From Chitinolyticbacter albus (lineage in GTDB: Bacteria; Pseudomonadota; Gammaproteobacteria; Burkholderiales; Chitinibacteraceae): 64,000 nucleotides of DNA. Shown here piece after piece: positions 1-8,465 of the stretch (within the stretch, counting starts at the first letter, position 1; each line of letters starts with the position of its first letter). Location of the stretch: contig NZ_JANBVF010000004.1 of the NCBI RefSeq assembly GCF_024437655.1, positions 186,001 to 250,000 of the forward strand. The letters run 5' to 3'. The notes under the pieces are model-generated. The model saw only the letters and a list, made by a program, of their open reading frames with translations. It had not been told where the DNA came from and ran no database searches. Position numbers and translations under genes: made by a program.

Positions 1-1
1 T

Positions 2-331
2 GGCCGCGAACGGCTGCTACAGGGCGCGATCCGCGAGCTGCGCGAGGAAACGGGCCTGGCGCTGCTCGACAGCACGCTGGAAGCCGCACTGCGCGGTGTG
101 GCGGTGTTCGACCACCCCGATCGCAGCCTGCGCGGCCGCACCATCACCCACGCCCACCACTTCGCCATCGCAATGGAACGCCTGCCCAAAGTGGCCGGTA
201 GCGACGATGCCGCCGCCGCGCGGTGGGTACCCATCACTGAGCTCGCGGCCATGGAAGACCGCTTTTTCGAGGATCACTTCCATATCCTCGACCATTTTCT
301 TGGTCTGACTGCCGGCGCGGTCGGGATTTGA
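2..331 (+). CDS. Nudix hydrolase domain protein, 3' part only
   Basis: The frame is open from the left edge, so the N-terminus lies outside the window. The visible part has a Nudix box (E, seven residues, then RELREETGL), the Mg-binding helix of enzymes that cleave nucleoside-diphosphate-X compounds. The C-terminus, with WVPITEL followed by FFEDHFHILDHFLG, resembles from memory the Nudix half of bifunctional NMN adenylyltransferase/ADP-ribose pyrophosphatase (NadM-Nudix) proteins. The nearby pnuC and nadR make a role in NAD metabolism plausible, but that is inference. The missing 5' part would show whether it is a free-standing Nudix enzyme or a NadM fusion. Confidence 0.75.
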   Translation, partial: GRERLLQGAIRELREETGLALLDSTLEAALRGVAVFDHPDRSLRGRTITHAHHFAIAMERLPKVAGSDDAAAARWVPITELAAMEDRFFEDHFHILDHFLGLTAGAVGI

Positions 332-413
332 TTAACTATTACGCAGCCCCACGGGCGCTGGGCAGTTTCGCCCCATTGCTACCCTGGGCCTCGCTGCCAA
401 ACGCAACGCTGAT

Positions 414-824
414 ATGAAAACTGATATTGAGGGCGCGGTACGAGTATTCACTGCAGCGCATCGGCACGTTGATCTCGTGGAAGCCGTTGTCGACACCACT
501 GGGAGCAGGCCTTATTTGAATCTTTGGGCCTGGAATATCCACCAGGGCAAGCGTTTCAAAGATGCGATGCGCGAAGTCGCCGCAACCAGGAACTGGGGAT
601 TTTTGGCAGACATCGTTAATGAAGGAGGCAGTTCAACCTTCATCATCGCACTGGAAAGCATGTATCCAGACTGGCCCGATGCACTGGATGAAGGCGACAA
701 ACGCATGATTCGTGTTCTGCAAGCGGCTGCGAGTGCCTTGCCGGAAAGCACAGCGTTCATATTTCACCATGTCGCTGCCTGGCCACCGGTGGATATACGC
801 ACAGGAAAAGCGATCGATCTCTAA
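414..824 (+). CDS. Hypothetical protein between the Nudix gene and pnuC
   Basis: A 136-residue frame starting with ATG and reading on the same strand as the NAD genes around it. It looks soluble: no signal peptide, no membrane segment and no motif I recognise. It is acidic and rich in Trp and aromatic residues (LNLWAWNIHQ, YPDWPDALDEGD, FHHVAAWPPVD). Its base composition looks lower in GC than pnuC and nadR downstream, which could mean later arrival. No convincing ribosome binding site precedes the ATG, so the start may differ. I do not assign a function; coding status itself is moderately supported by length and position. Confidence 0.5.
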   Translation: MKTDIEGAVRVFTAAHRHVDLVEAVVDTTGSRPYLNLWAWNIHQGKRFKDAMREVAATRNWGFLADIVNEGGSSTFIIALESMYPDWPDALDEGDKRMIRVLQAAASALPESTAFIFHHVAAWPPVDIRTGKAIDL

Positions 825-905
825 CTAACCCCAACAAGCCACCCCAACTAGCGCACGCGGCAACCGCGTCGCGTCGCCTTCAATCAACCGTCAACAGAAC
901 CCACC

Positions 906-1520
906 ATGTCACTGCTCGCCCCATTGATAGCACCCGTTGCCACCGTGCTCGGCATGCCACTCTCGATCGGCGATCTCGCCGGCCTCGCCACCGGCCTCGT
1001 CTGCGTGTGGCTGACCACGCGCTCTCACATCGCCAACTTCCCGCTCGGCATCGTCAATTGCGTGATCCTGGGCCTGGTGTACGTCGAACTGCGGCTGTTC
1101 TCCGATGCCGGACTGCAGATCGTGTTCATCACCATGGGCCTGATCGGCTGGCGTGCTTGGCTGCGGCATGGCAGCGATGCCGCTCATCTACCGGTATTCC
1201 GCTCCAGCGGGCGCGAATGGCTGCTGCTGGCACTTTCGGCCGCCCTAGTCACGCTGCTGCTATGGCAGCTGATGCTGTGGGCCAAGGGCAGCGCGCCGCT
1301 GATGGATGCGCTGATCACCGCGCTGAGCCTGTGCGCACAGTGGCTGCTGAACCAGCGCCGCCGCGACAGCTGGCTGTGGTGGATCGCGGTCGACGTGGTG
1401 TCAATTCCGCTTTACTTCAGCCGCGGCCTGCCGCTGATCGCCATCCTCTACACGGTGTTCCTGCTGCTGTGCATCCGTGGCTGGTTCGCCTGGAACAGGC
1501 CGGCCGGGGCGACGGCGTGA
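906..1520 (+). CDS. pnuC: Nicotinamide riboside/mononucleotide transporter PnuC
   Basis: A 204-residue integral inner-membrane protein with about seven hydrophobic segments. It carries PnuC family hallmarks: NFPLGIVN near residues 45-52 and WWIAVDVVSIPLYFSRG near residues 159-175, the region lining the substrate path in SWEET-like PnuC transporters. The family takes up nicotinamide riboside by facilitated diffusion, and uptake is trapped by intracellular phosphorylation. The next gene, nadR, overlaps the pnuC stop by four bases (GTGA) and encodes exactly that trapping kinase, so the two form a coupled salvage unit. Length is slightly below the usual 220-240 residues. The ATG at 906 matches the family N-terminus. 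Confidence 0.93.
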   Translation: MSLLAPLIAPVATVLGMPLSIGDLAGLATGLVCVWLTTRSHIANFPLGIVNCVILGLVYVELRLFSDAGLQIVFITMGLIGWRAWLRHGSDAAHLPVFRSSGREWLLLALSAALVTLLLWQLMLWAKGSAPLMDALITALSLCAQWLLNQRRRDSWLWWIAVDVVSIPLYFSRGLPLIAILYTVFLLLCIRGWFAWNRPAGATA

Positions 1521-2638
1521 ACCGCGTTCAATTCCAGCATGGCCTGGTGATCGGCAAGTTCTACCCGCCGCACCTGGGCCACCTCTATTTGATGCGCACC
1601 GCCGCCCACCATTGCCGGCAGGTGACGGTGGCGGTGCTGGGCGCGTCGGTCGAATCGATCTCGATTGCCGACCGGGTGGCCTGGCTGCGCGAATGTCTCG
1701 TCGACCTGCCTCACGTTTGCGTGGTCGGCGCGCTCGATGACATCCCCATCGATTATCACGACCCGGCGATCTGGGACGCGCACGTCGCCATCATGCGCGC
1801 GGCTGTGGATGAGAGTGCAGCGGCCGGTATCGCCGTCGATGCGGTGTTCACCTCGGAAAACTACGGCGGCGAGCTGGCGCGGCACTTTGGTGCAGCCTCG
1901 GTCTGCCTCGATCCGCAGCGGGCGTTGCATCCGGTGTCGGGCACGGCGGTACGCACCGACCTCGCCACGCACTGGTGGCAGCTGCCGGCGCCGGTGCGCG
2001 CCGGGCTCGCGATGCGGGTGACGGTGGTCGGCGCCGAATCGACCGGCACCACCACGCTGGCGCGCGATCTCGCCACGGCACTGCAGACGCGTGGCGGCGC
2101 CTGGGCGGCGACGCGCTGGGTGGCGGAGTACGGCCGCGAGTACAGCCAGAACCTGATGGCACTGGCACGCGCCCGCGATCCCGCCGCACGGCCGCAGGAC
2201 GTGCACTGGCAGGCAGACGATTTCACGCTGATCGCGATGGAACAGACCCGACGTGAAAACGCAGCGGCCCGCGAGGGCGGGCCGGTGCTCGTATGCGATA
2301 CCGACGCGCTGGCCACCCGCATCTGGCACGAGCGCTATCGCGGGCTGCGCCATCAAGGCGTCGAGGCGATCGCCGCCGCCATGCCACCACGCCAGCTCTA
2401 CCTGCTGACGGACCACGCCGACGTGCCGTTCGAGGACGACGGCCTGCGCGACGGTGAAACGCTGCGACCGTGGATGACGCAGCGCTTTGTCGACGTGCTG
2501 GCTATGCAGCCGGTGCCATGGTTGCGGCTCTCAGGCAGTCGTGAGCTGCGATTAGCCAAGGCCCTGACTGCCGTCGATACGGCTTGGCAACGACACGCAG
2601 GTTTCGCCCTGCCGCTGGAACAGCGCGCCATAGCGTGA
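1517..2638 (+). CDS. nadR: NadR-type NMN adenylyltransferase / ribosylnicotinamide kinase
   Basis: A 373-residue bifunctional enzyme converting nicotinamide riboside to NMN and then to NAD. The N-terminal adenylyltransferase domain begins GLVIGKFYPPHLGHLYLM, with the nucleotidyltransferase HxGH motif, and ends with VSGTAVR, the ISTxxR-type signature. The kinase domain starts near residue 170 with a P-loop GAESTGTTTLA in which the usual Walker A lysine is threonine; I recall the same form in other bacterial NadR proteins. The helix-turn-helix repressor domain of enterobacterial NadR is absent, so this is a metabolic enzyme only. The chosen start is GTG at 1517, four bases inside pnuC, because the open frame upstream is antisense-type shadow. 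Confidence 0.92.
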   Translation: MNRVQFQHGLVIGKFYPPHLGHLYLMRTAAHHCRQVTVAVLGASVESISIADRVAWLRECLVDLPHVCVVGALDDIPIDYHDPAIWDAHVAIMRAAVDESAAAGIAVDAVFTSENYGGELARHFGAASVCLDPQRALHPVSGTAVRTDLATHWWQLPAPVRAGLAMRVTVVGAESTGTTTLARDLATALQTRGGAWAATRWVAEYGREYSQNLMALARARDPAARPQDVHWQADDFTLIAMEQTRRENAAAREGGPVLVCDTDALATRIWHERYRGLRHQGVEAIAAAMPPRQLYLLTDHADVPFEDDGLRDGETLRPWMTQRFVDVLAMQPVPWLRLSGSRELRLAKALTAVDTAWQRHAGFALPLEQRAIA

Positions 2639-2648
2639 TGACCAACAA

Positions 2649-2672
2649 AAAGGGGCGCCGCAGCGCCCCTTT
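2649..2672. terminator. Bidirectional hairpin terminator between nadR and ptsG
   Basis: A perfect 10-bp stem (AAAGGGGCGC with its complement) closes a four-base CGCA loop. A-rich sequence on one side and T-rich on the other suit intrinsic termination from both directions. It sits 10 bases after the nadR stop and 16 bases before the ptsG stop on the other strand, exactly where two convergent transcripts meet. Confidence 0.8.
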
Positions 2673-2688
2673 GTCAGCCAAGTTCCGT

Positions 2689-4143
2689 TCAATGACGGCC
2701 CAGGTGCTTGGCGATGTCGGTCTTCATGTTTTCCGACAGCGTACCGAACACTGCCTGCACGCCGTTACCGACCACCATCACACCAGCGGCACCCAGCGCC
2801 TTGAGCTTGGCCTGATCGACCTTGTCGATATCAGCCACCGCGATACGCAAGCGCGTGATGCAGGCATCCAGGCTCTGGATATTGTCACCACCACCGAAGG
2901 CGGCCACCAGCTCGCGAGTGCGATCGTCGCCCACGCTGCTGGCAAGCTCGGCTTCAATCATGCCAGCTTCGTCGTCCTCGCGGCCAGGGGTCTTGAGGTT
3001 GAGCTTGGCGATGGCGAAGCGGAACACACCGTAGTAGATCACCGCGTAGATCGGGCCCAGGATCAGCACCAGCCACCAGTTCTGCGCGTTCTTGCCAAAG
3101 GCATTGAACAGCAGGAAATCGATACCGCCCTGCGAGAAGGTGAAGCCCATGTGCATATCGAGCGTGTTGGCCAAGAACTGGGTCGATGCGGCGAGCACGG
3201 CGTGGATCACGTACAGCACCGGGGCGACGAACAGGAAGGAAAACTCGATCGGCTCGGTGATGCCGGTGAGGAAGGAAGTGAGCGCGGCCGAGATCATGAT
3301 ACCGCCCACCTTCACCCGATTTTCAGGCTTGGCACTGTGCCAAATCGCGATAGCGGCGGCAGGCAGGCCGAACATCTTGAAGAGGAAAGCACCGGACAGC
3401 ACGCCGGCCGTGGGGTCACCGGCGAAGAAGCGGTTGATGTCGCCGCGTACCACCTTGCCAGCCGCGTCGGTGAAGCTGCCCATCTCGAAGAAGAACGGCA
3501 CGTTCCAGATGTGATGCAGGCCGAAGGGGATCAGCAAGCGCTCGACGAAACCATAAACGGTAGCTGCCGTGCGCGGGCTGCTATAAGCGGCCCAGTGCGA
3601 GAACTGCTCAATACCTCCCTGGATAGGCGGCCAGACGATGGACAATGCCACGCCGACGAAGATCGCCGCCACGCCGGTGACGATAGGTACGAAGCGCTTG
3701 CCGGCAAAGAAGCCCAGATACGGCGGCAGCGAGATTCGGTAGTAGCGGTTGAACAGGGTCGCCGCCACGCCACCGATGATGATGCCGCCGAACACACCGG
3801 TCTCCATCGACTTCATGCCCATCACGGTGGCAGGCTCGATACCCCATACCCCAGCCATTACCCCAAGGGTGGCAATCATCACGACAAAGCCGACCACCGC
3901 CGCGATTGCGGCCACGCCGTCGTTCTCGGTCAAACCAAGAGCAACGCCAACGGCGAAGATAATCGGCAGGTTGCCGAAGATGGCGCCACCGCTCTGCGCC
4001 ATCACCTGCGATACCGCGGCCGGTATGAAGGAAAAGTTGGATGCACCAATACCGAGCAGCAAACCGGCCACCGGCAGCACGGCCACCGGCAGCATCAACG
4101 CCTTGCCGATTTTCTGCAGCACCGCAAAGGCTTGTTTGAACAT
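2689..4143 (-). CDS. ptsG: PTS glucose-type permease, EIICB (PtsG)
   Basis: A 484-residue membrane permease that imports and phosphorylates glucose (or a close relative). It aligns by eye with enterobacterial PtsG along most of its length: [20 protein letters not shown] at the N-terminus, the GITEPIEF motif of the EIIC sugar site, and LKTPGRED linking to EIIB. The EIIB phosphorylation cysteine lies in LDACITRLR (Cys428). About ten membrane segments precede the EIIB domain. No EIIA domain is present; the upstream fused EIIA-HPr-EI gene on the same strand supplies it. A 264-bp gap separates the two genes. N-acetylglucosamine specificity cannot be excluded from sequence, but similarity to PtsG is stronger than to NagE. 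Confidence 0.9.
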   Translation of the reverse strand: MFKQAFAVLQKIGKALMLPVAVLPVAGLLLGIGASNFSFIPAAVSQVMAQSGGAIFGNLPIIFAVGVALGLTENDGVAAIAAVVGFVVMIATLGVMAGVWGIEPATVMGMKSMETGVFGGIIIGGVAATLFNRYYRISLPPYLGFFAGKRFVPIVTGVAAIFVGVALSIVWPPIQGGIEQFSHWAAYSSPRTAATVYGFVERLLIPFGLHHIWNVPFFFEMGSFTDAAGKVVRGDINRFFAGDPTAGVLSGAFLFKMFGLPAAAIAIWHSAKPENRVKVGGIMISAALTSFLTGITEPIEFSFLFVAPVLYVIHAVLAASTQFLANTLDMHMGFTFSQGGIDFLLFNAFGKNAQNWWLVLILGPIYAVIYYGVFRFAIAKLNLKTPGREDDEAGMIEAELASSVGDDRTRELVAAFGGGDNIQSLDACITRLRIAVADIDKVDQAKLKALGAAGVMVVGNGVQAVFGTLSENMKTDIAKHLGRH

Positions 4144-4360
4144 GATCAGACTCCCATCGCATTGAATTGGATTGAAGCGGATATTCCGCGCGCGGGTTAC
4201 AAGTCTCTATTAGGTGTTCGTACTAGCTGGGCGGGATTCGTTTGCGCTGGATCAAGGTCGTTTTGGCTAGCAAGCAAAATCGATTCAGCTTACGGTTTTT
4301 GGTCTGCACCATGAAATGCACGCGACGGTCCTGTACGCGTTATAGATGTGCAGATGTGCA

Positions 4361-4387
4361 AACGCCATCGGCATGGCCGATGGCGTT
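4361..4387. other. Intergenic 12-bp inverted repeat between the PTS genes
   Basis: AACGCCATCGGC and its exact complement surround a three-base ATG loop. On the minus strand it lies just after the stop of the EIIA-HPr-EI gene and before ptsG. No T-tract follows on that strand, so it looks more like an RNA processing or 3'-end stabilising hairpin than a full intrinsic terminator. Such a structure could set different levels of the general PTS protein and the permease; that is inference. The rest of the 4144-4407 gap shows nothing else I can name. Confidence 0.5.
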
Positions 4388-4407
4388 GGGTGGATGTATG
4401 GGACAGG

Positions 4408-6933
4408 TCAGTCGACGAGCTTGGCCAGCTTGGCGCGCACTTCGGCCGCAGTCCCCATTTGCAATACTTCGTTGGCCAGCTTCACGCAATCGGCCTTGTT
4501 GAGCGTGCGCACCAGCGCCTTGATCGCCGGAATGGCAGGCACGCTGACCGATAGCTCATCGACGCCGATCCCCAGCAACACCGGTACCGCCTGCGGATCG
4601 GAAGCGATGCCGCCACACACGCCCACCCATTTACCGTGGGTATGGGCACCCTTCACCGTCATCGCGATCAGGCGCAGCACGCCCGGATGCAATGCATCGG
4701 CCTGCTTGGCAAGCTTGGGGTGACCGCGATCCATGGCCAATGTGTACTGGGTCAGATCGTTGGTGCCGATCGAGAAGAAATCGACCTCGCGAGCAAACAC
4801 CTCGCTCATCACCGCAGTGGATGGCACCTCGACCATGATGCCGATCTTCACGTCCGCAGTAACACCCAGTGCAGCCTTTTCTTCGGCGATGATGGCCTTG
4901 GTCTCGCGCACTTCCTCCAGCGACGCAATCATCGGGAACATGATGTGCAGCTTGGAGTAGGGTGCCGCGCGCAGAATGGCGCGAACCTGGGTGCGCATGA
5001 TCTCCGGCGCGGCCAGGCACAGCCGGATGCCGCGCACGCCAAGGAAAGGGTTTTCCTCAGGCGGCATCGGCAGGTAGGGCAAGGGCTTGTCGCCGCCGAC
5101 GTCCAGCGTGCGGATCACCAGCGTGCGTTCCGTGCCAAGCGCCTTGGCGATATCGCTGTAGATCTGCGTCTGTTCCGCTTCGCTCGGCGCATCAGTGCGT
5201 TCGAGGTAGAGGAACTCGCTGCGCAACAGGCCCACGCCTTCACCGCCGAGCTCGACCCCCTGTTTTGCCTCGTCGAGGCTACCAATATTGGCGACCACTT
5301 CCACACGGGTACCGTCACGCATGATGGCCGGTTGCATCGCGGTGGTCAGTTCCTCTGCGCGCTTCTTGGCCTGCGTGACCTGCTTTTCCCGAATCCGCGT
5401 GATCTCGGCCTCGCTCGGGTTCTTGCGCAACGTGCCCTTGGTGCCATCGAGAATCACCGGCGTGCCGTTGGCCAGCTGCAATACGGCGTCCTCGATACCG
5501 CAGATCGCAGGGATATTGAGCGAACGCGCCAGGATGGCGACGTGGCTGGTGGCACCGCCGCCGGTAGTGGCAAAGCCCAGCACCTTGGTGCGATCGAGGC
5601 TGGCCGTGTCGGACGGCGTCAGCTCCTCGGCGATCAGGATGGCGTTTTCCGGTACGACGAGCTCGGCTTCCTTCACTCCAGCCAAGAGCCGCAGCACGCG
5701 GCGACCCACGTCGCGGATGTCATTGGCGCGGCCGGCCAGCACTTCGTTCTGCAGCTTGGCGAGCTTGTCGGCATAGATGGTGAAGGCGGAGCGCCAGGCA
5801 AAACCGGCGCTCTTGCCGTTGCTGATGCTGGAAATCGCGATATCCAGCAGATCCGGATCGGCCAGCAGTTCCTGGTGGGCGGCAAAGATCTCGGCCTTGG
5901 ATTCGTCCTCGATCTCGGATTTGAGCACCTCAAGCTGCTGGCGCGCTTCCTTGAGCGCGTCATCCAGCCGGCGGCGCTCGACCTGGGCATTGTCACCCTG
6001 CTCGCGCACCTCGATCACATCCTGCTTCACCTGGAAGATCTGCCCGACTGCAAGGCCAGGCGACGCCGACACACCGGCGAGCACATTGGGATCGGTCGAA
6101 TGCGGCTTCTTCGCAGCCGGCTTCATCACCGGCTTGGGCGCCGGTGGCGGCACGCCTGGGCCGCAGTCCTCGCCACAGCCGGAGCGGATCAGCTCGGCCA
6201 ACACCTTGATCGCGGACTGGCCGTCCGAGCCCGTGGCTTTCACGCGGATCTCGTCGCCATGTTTCACTTCCAGGCCCATGATGCCGACGACCGATTTGGC
6301 ATTGCCTTCGTCGTTGCCCCGTACCAGTTTTACATCGCTCTTGTAGGCCTTGGCCGCATTGGCCAGTGCCGCTGCCGGCCGCGCATGCAAGCCAGTGGCA
6401 TTGGGCACCTTGATCGGGTCGGACAGCGCGACATCGCCGCTAGTCGCAGTCGGCGCAGCGGCGCTACCGGCCAGTTCCAGCGTCAGCGCCACGGTGAGCC
6501 CCGCGCGGGCAAAACCGCTGGCAGGCAGGTAGGCGGCAATCTTCTCGCCGTTGGCGATCACCATTTCGGTGAGGACGCTCTTGCCCGCCTTCGTGATGAG
6601 TTCGGAATTGAACTCGATCAGCGGCTGGCCGGTCCGCACGCTGTCGCCTTCCTTCACCAGCGCCTTGAAGCCTTCACCCTTGAGCAGCACGGTATCGAGA
6701 CCGATATGCAGCAGCACCTCCACGCCTTCCGCCGTGGTCAGCGTGATCGCATGGCGGGAAGCATGCAGCTGCGTGACCCGGCCGTTGGCAGGCGCGACCA
6801 GCACATTGGAGGTCGGATCGATCGAGATCCCATCCCCGACCATTCTCTGCGCAAACACGGGGTCCGGCACGGTATCAATCGGGACGATCAGGCCCGTGAG
6901 CGGGGCAAGCAGTTCAATGCGCTGGTTAGACAT
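4408..6933 (-). CDS. Fused PTS phosphotransferase EIIA(Glc)-HPr-EI
   Basis: An 841-residue cytoplasmic protein carrying all soluble steps of the PTS phosphorelay from PEP to EIIB. Residues 1-150 are a glucose-type EIIA with active His76 in VEVLLHIGLD. Residues 172-255 are HPr with His183 in NATGLHARPAA. A Pro/Lys-rich linker near 258-280 leads to Enzyme I (about 285-841), with the phospho-histidine His464 in GGGATSHVAILARS and the PEP-site cysteine in VGVCGGIASDP. Similar three-domain fusions (NagF, FruB types) are known in Pseudomonas and Neisseriales. It is followed by ptsG on the same strand, giving a self-sufficient uptake system. Regulation is not evident; the promoter should lie in 6934-7105. 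Confidence 0.93.
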   Translation of the reverse strand: MSNQRIELLAPLTGLIVPIDTVPDPVFAQRMVGDGISIDPTSNVLVAPANGRVTQLHASRHAITLTTAEGVEVLLHIGLDTVLLKGEGFKALVKEGDSVRTGQPLIEFNSELITKAGKSVLTEMVIANGEKIAAYLPASGFARAGLTVALTLELAGSAAAPTATSGDVALSDPIKVPNATGLHARPAAALANAAKAYKSDVKLVRGNDEGNAKSVVGIMGLEVKHGDEIRVKATGSDGQSAIKVLAELIRSGCGEDCGPGVPPPAPKPVMKPAAKKPHSTDPNVLAGVSASPGLAVGQIFQVKQDVIEVREQGDNAQVERRRLDDALKEARQQLEVLKSEIEDESKAEIFAAHQELLADPDLLDIAISSISNGKSAGFAWRSAFTIYADKLAKLQNEVLAGRANDIRDVGRRVLRLLAGVKEAELVVPENAILIAEELTPSDTASLDRTKVLGFATTGGGATSHVAILARSLNIPAICGIEDAVLQLANGTPVILDGTKGTLRKNPSEAEITRIREKQVTQAKKRAEELTTAMQPAIMRDGTRVEVVANIGSLDEAKQGVELGGEGVGLLRSEFLYLERTDAPSEAEQTQIYSDIAKALGTERTLVIRTLDVGGDKPLPYLPMPPEENPFLGVRGIRLCLAAPEIMRTQVRAILRAAPYSKLHIMFPMIASLEEVRETKAIIAEEKAALGVTADVKIGIMVEVPSTAVMSEVFAREVDFFSIGTNDLTQYTLAMDRGHPKLAKQADALHPGVLRLIAMTVKGAHTHGKWVGVCGGIASDPQAVPVLLGIGVDELSVSVPAIPAIKALVRTLNKADCVKLANEVLQMGTAAEVRAKLAKLVD

Positions 6934-7105
6934 AAACAGACCTCGAAAACGTGTATTACGAATTGGGTAGCACTACATCAGCATTTGCCGATCAGTGTAG
7001 AGGGAGCTTGAGCACCGAGCTGTGAAATTTTCCTGCTTGTCATGATAAACCGGACAAGCTTTGACGTAAGTCGGATTGAGTGCTATCCGATGAGCAAGCG
7101 GAAAT

Positions 7106-7708
7106 TCAGTGGCTCGCCCGATACACCTTGGTCGGCGTCACGATCAGGTCGAGCCGCAGATCCCAGCGCTCCACCGGCAGGCGATCGACGCGCTGTTCAT
7201 CGAATGCGATCCCGACCAAAAGTGGGCGACGCCAGTGCCGTCTGGCGCGCCGAAACTGAAAGGTGCTGTCGTAGTAGCCTCCACCTTGGCCCAACCGCGC
7301 CAGTGCATCGTCGAAACCCAGCAGCGGCACGAACACCACGTCGAGCTCGCGTGCCGTGATCACTTCGGCATGGCTGGCCTCGGGGATGCCGTAAGCGCCC
7401 ATTCGCCATTGCGCTGCGTGATCGAGGCGGACGAAATCGAGACGTCTGCCACGACGCGGTACACGTGGCAGATAAACCCTGCTGCCCCGCTGCAACGCCT
7501 GCAGTAACACCGGCCATGCGGAGAGCTCGCTGCCGGTCGCAATATAGGCGGCAATGCGCCGGGCAGGCTTGACCAAACGCAAGCCGGCAACGCGGCGTGC
7601 GATGGCCAGCGCGGCAATTTGGTGCTGGTCGGCGGATAAAACGGCGCGCCGCGCCCGCAGTTCGCGTCGCAGCGCTGTTTTTTCAGTGGAGGAGTGGGGC
7701 TGGGTCAA
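7106..7708 (-). CDS. ygfA: 5-formyltetrahydrofolate cyclo-ligase
   Basis: Converts 5-formyltetrahydrofolate to 5,10-methenyltetrahydrofolate with ATP in the cytoplasm. Family motifs are clear: LRRELRARR at the N-terminus, VYLPRV, VFVPLLGFD followed by RLGQGGGYYDSTF, the nucleotide/folate loop, and the C-terminal WDLRLDLIVTPTKVY. From TTG at 7708 the product is 200 residues. An in-frame ATG at 7759 exists but lies inside the 6S RNA, whose 3' end I place near 7722, so I prefer the TTG just after it; the true start is not certain. The zapA, 6S RNA, ygfA order is widely conserved in beta- and gammaproteobacteria. Confidence 0.88.
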   Translation of the reverse strand: MTQPHSSTEKTALRRELRARRAVLSADQHQIAALAIARRVAGLRLVKPARRIAAYIATGSELSAWPVLLQALQRGSRVYLPRVPRRGRRLDFVRLDHAAQWRMGAYGIPEASHAEVITARELDVVFVPLLGFDDALARLGQGGGYYDSTFQFRRARRHWRRPLLVGIAFDEQRVDRLPVERWDLRLDLIVTPTKVYRASH

Positions 7709-7721
7709 GGCAGAAGGGGCT

Positions 7722-7897
7722 TCCCGCGAGTGCCGTCCGGTCCAGCATCCTGAACCCAAGGGCTCAAGTCGTTACCAACTCGCCGCCATCAGGTACGTTC
7801 AACCAGGGAACGCGCGCAACAGGAAGCAGTTTGTGCTGGCAACTGATGCTGTACTTATCGGTTCAAGGAATTTATGGACCGGACAAACACCGCAGGA
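7722..7897 (-). ncRNA. ssrS: 6S RNA
   Basis: Position between zapA and ygfA on their strand is the classic 6S RNA locus. The two ends pair in a 21-nt stem with only three mismatches: 5' CCTGCGG...GTCCGGTCC at 7896-7876 against 3' GGACCGG...CTCGCGGG at 7743-7723. Inside are conserved 6S-like segments such as TTCCTTGAACCGATAA, TGGCGGCGAG and CTTGAGCCCTTGGGTTCAGG. 6S RNA mimics an open promoter and binds RNA polymerase with sigma70 in stationary phase. A TACGAT hexamer at 7908-7903 could be the -10 element. Ends are estimated to within a few bases from the stem. Confidence 0.85.
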
Positions 7898-7924
7898 AAG
7901 CAATCGTAGCGCGATGCGTGCTGA

Positions 7925-8230
7925 TCAGAATAATTGCCCCTGATCCTGCAGCGCCGCATCGAGCGTTGCATTCATGGCCTCGATTCTACGCCGATAGGCT
8001 CCGATGTCAAAACCGCCTGCGTCCATGTGCAGATATTCGTGGGCGATGTTGAGCGCCGCCATGATGGCGATCTTCTCGATACCGATCACCTTACCGCCCT
8101 CGCGGATCTCGTGCATTTTGGCGTCAAGCATGTTCACGGCCTGCAGCAGCGTTTCTTCTTCTTCCAGCGGGCAGGCCACGCGGAACTCCCGGCCCATGAT
8201 GGAGACATCGAGCTGCTTGATCTCGCTCAT
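7925..8230 (-). CDS. zapA: Cell division protein ZapA
   Basis: A 101-residue cytoplasmic protein that bundles FtsZ filaments at the division ring. The sequence fits ZapA: MSEIKQLDVSIMGREFRVAC forms the FtsZ-binding beta hairpin, LLQAVNMLDAKMHEIRE and IEKIAIMAALNIAHEYL follow, and the C-terminal third is coiled-coil-like (RRRIEAMNATLDAALQDQ). The ATG at 8230 overlaps the stop of the upstream zapB-like gene in ATGA, so the pair is translationally coupled. 6S RNA follows directly downstream. Confidence 0.93.
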   Translation of the reverse strand: MSEIKQLDVSIMGREFRVACPLEEEETLLQAVNMLDAKMHEIREGGKVIGIEKIAIMAALNIAHEYLHMDAGGFDIGAYRRRIEAMNATLDAALQDQGQLF

Positions 8231-8436
8231 GCTTCGTCCTCCTCGTCCTCGGGCAACTTGGCCAGGATGGCTGCGACACGGGTCTTGGTGCCGGCAACCT
8301 TGGCGGAAAGCTGCTGGTTGTTCTGCTCCAGCGCCAGTACCTGTTGCCGCAGGCCGTGGTTTTCCGCTTTCAGCCGCGCGCACAGCTTGACCAGGTGCCC
8401 GATCTTGTCGGCTAGGCTTTCGAGTTCGGCATCCAT
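8227..8436 (-). CDS. ZapB-like small coiled-coil protein (TIGR02449 type)
   Basis: A 69-residue, almost wholly coiled-coil protein (LESLADKIGHLVKLCARLKA, then LRQQVLALEQNNQQLSAKV) with an acidic EDEEDEA tail. Small proteins of this kind sit directly before zapA in many beta- and gammaproteobacteria and are annotated as ZapB-like or TIGR02449; a role in Z-ring organisation is inferred from structure and linkage. The chosen ATG at 8436 begins the coiled coil; longer in-frame extensions upstream would overlap the preceding intergenic space and are not coding-like. Confidence 0.85.
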   Translation of the reverse strand: MDAELESLADKIGHLVKLCARLKAENHGLRQQVLALEQNNQQLSAKVAGTKTRVAAILAKLPEDEEDEA

Positions 8437-8465
8437 GAACGATCTCCGTTGTCGCCTTGCCGATT

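Noticed and set aside
2584-4314. A 576-codon plus-strand open frame opposite ptsG
   Set aside because: Low-complexity His/Arg/Asp-rich product antisense to a clear PtsG; crosses the terminator.
4636-7011. A 791-codon plus-strand open frame opposite the EIIA-HPr-EI gene
   Set aside because: Antisense shadow; no recognisable domain, and the minus-strand protein has all active-site motifs.
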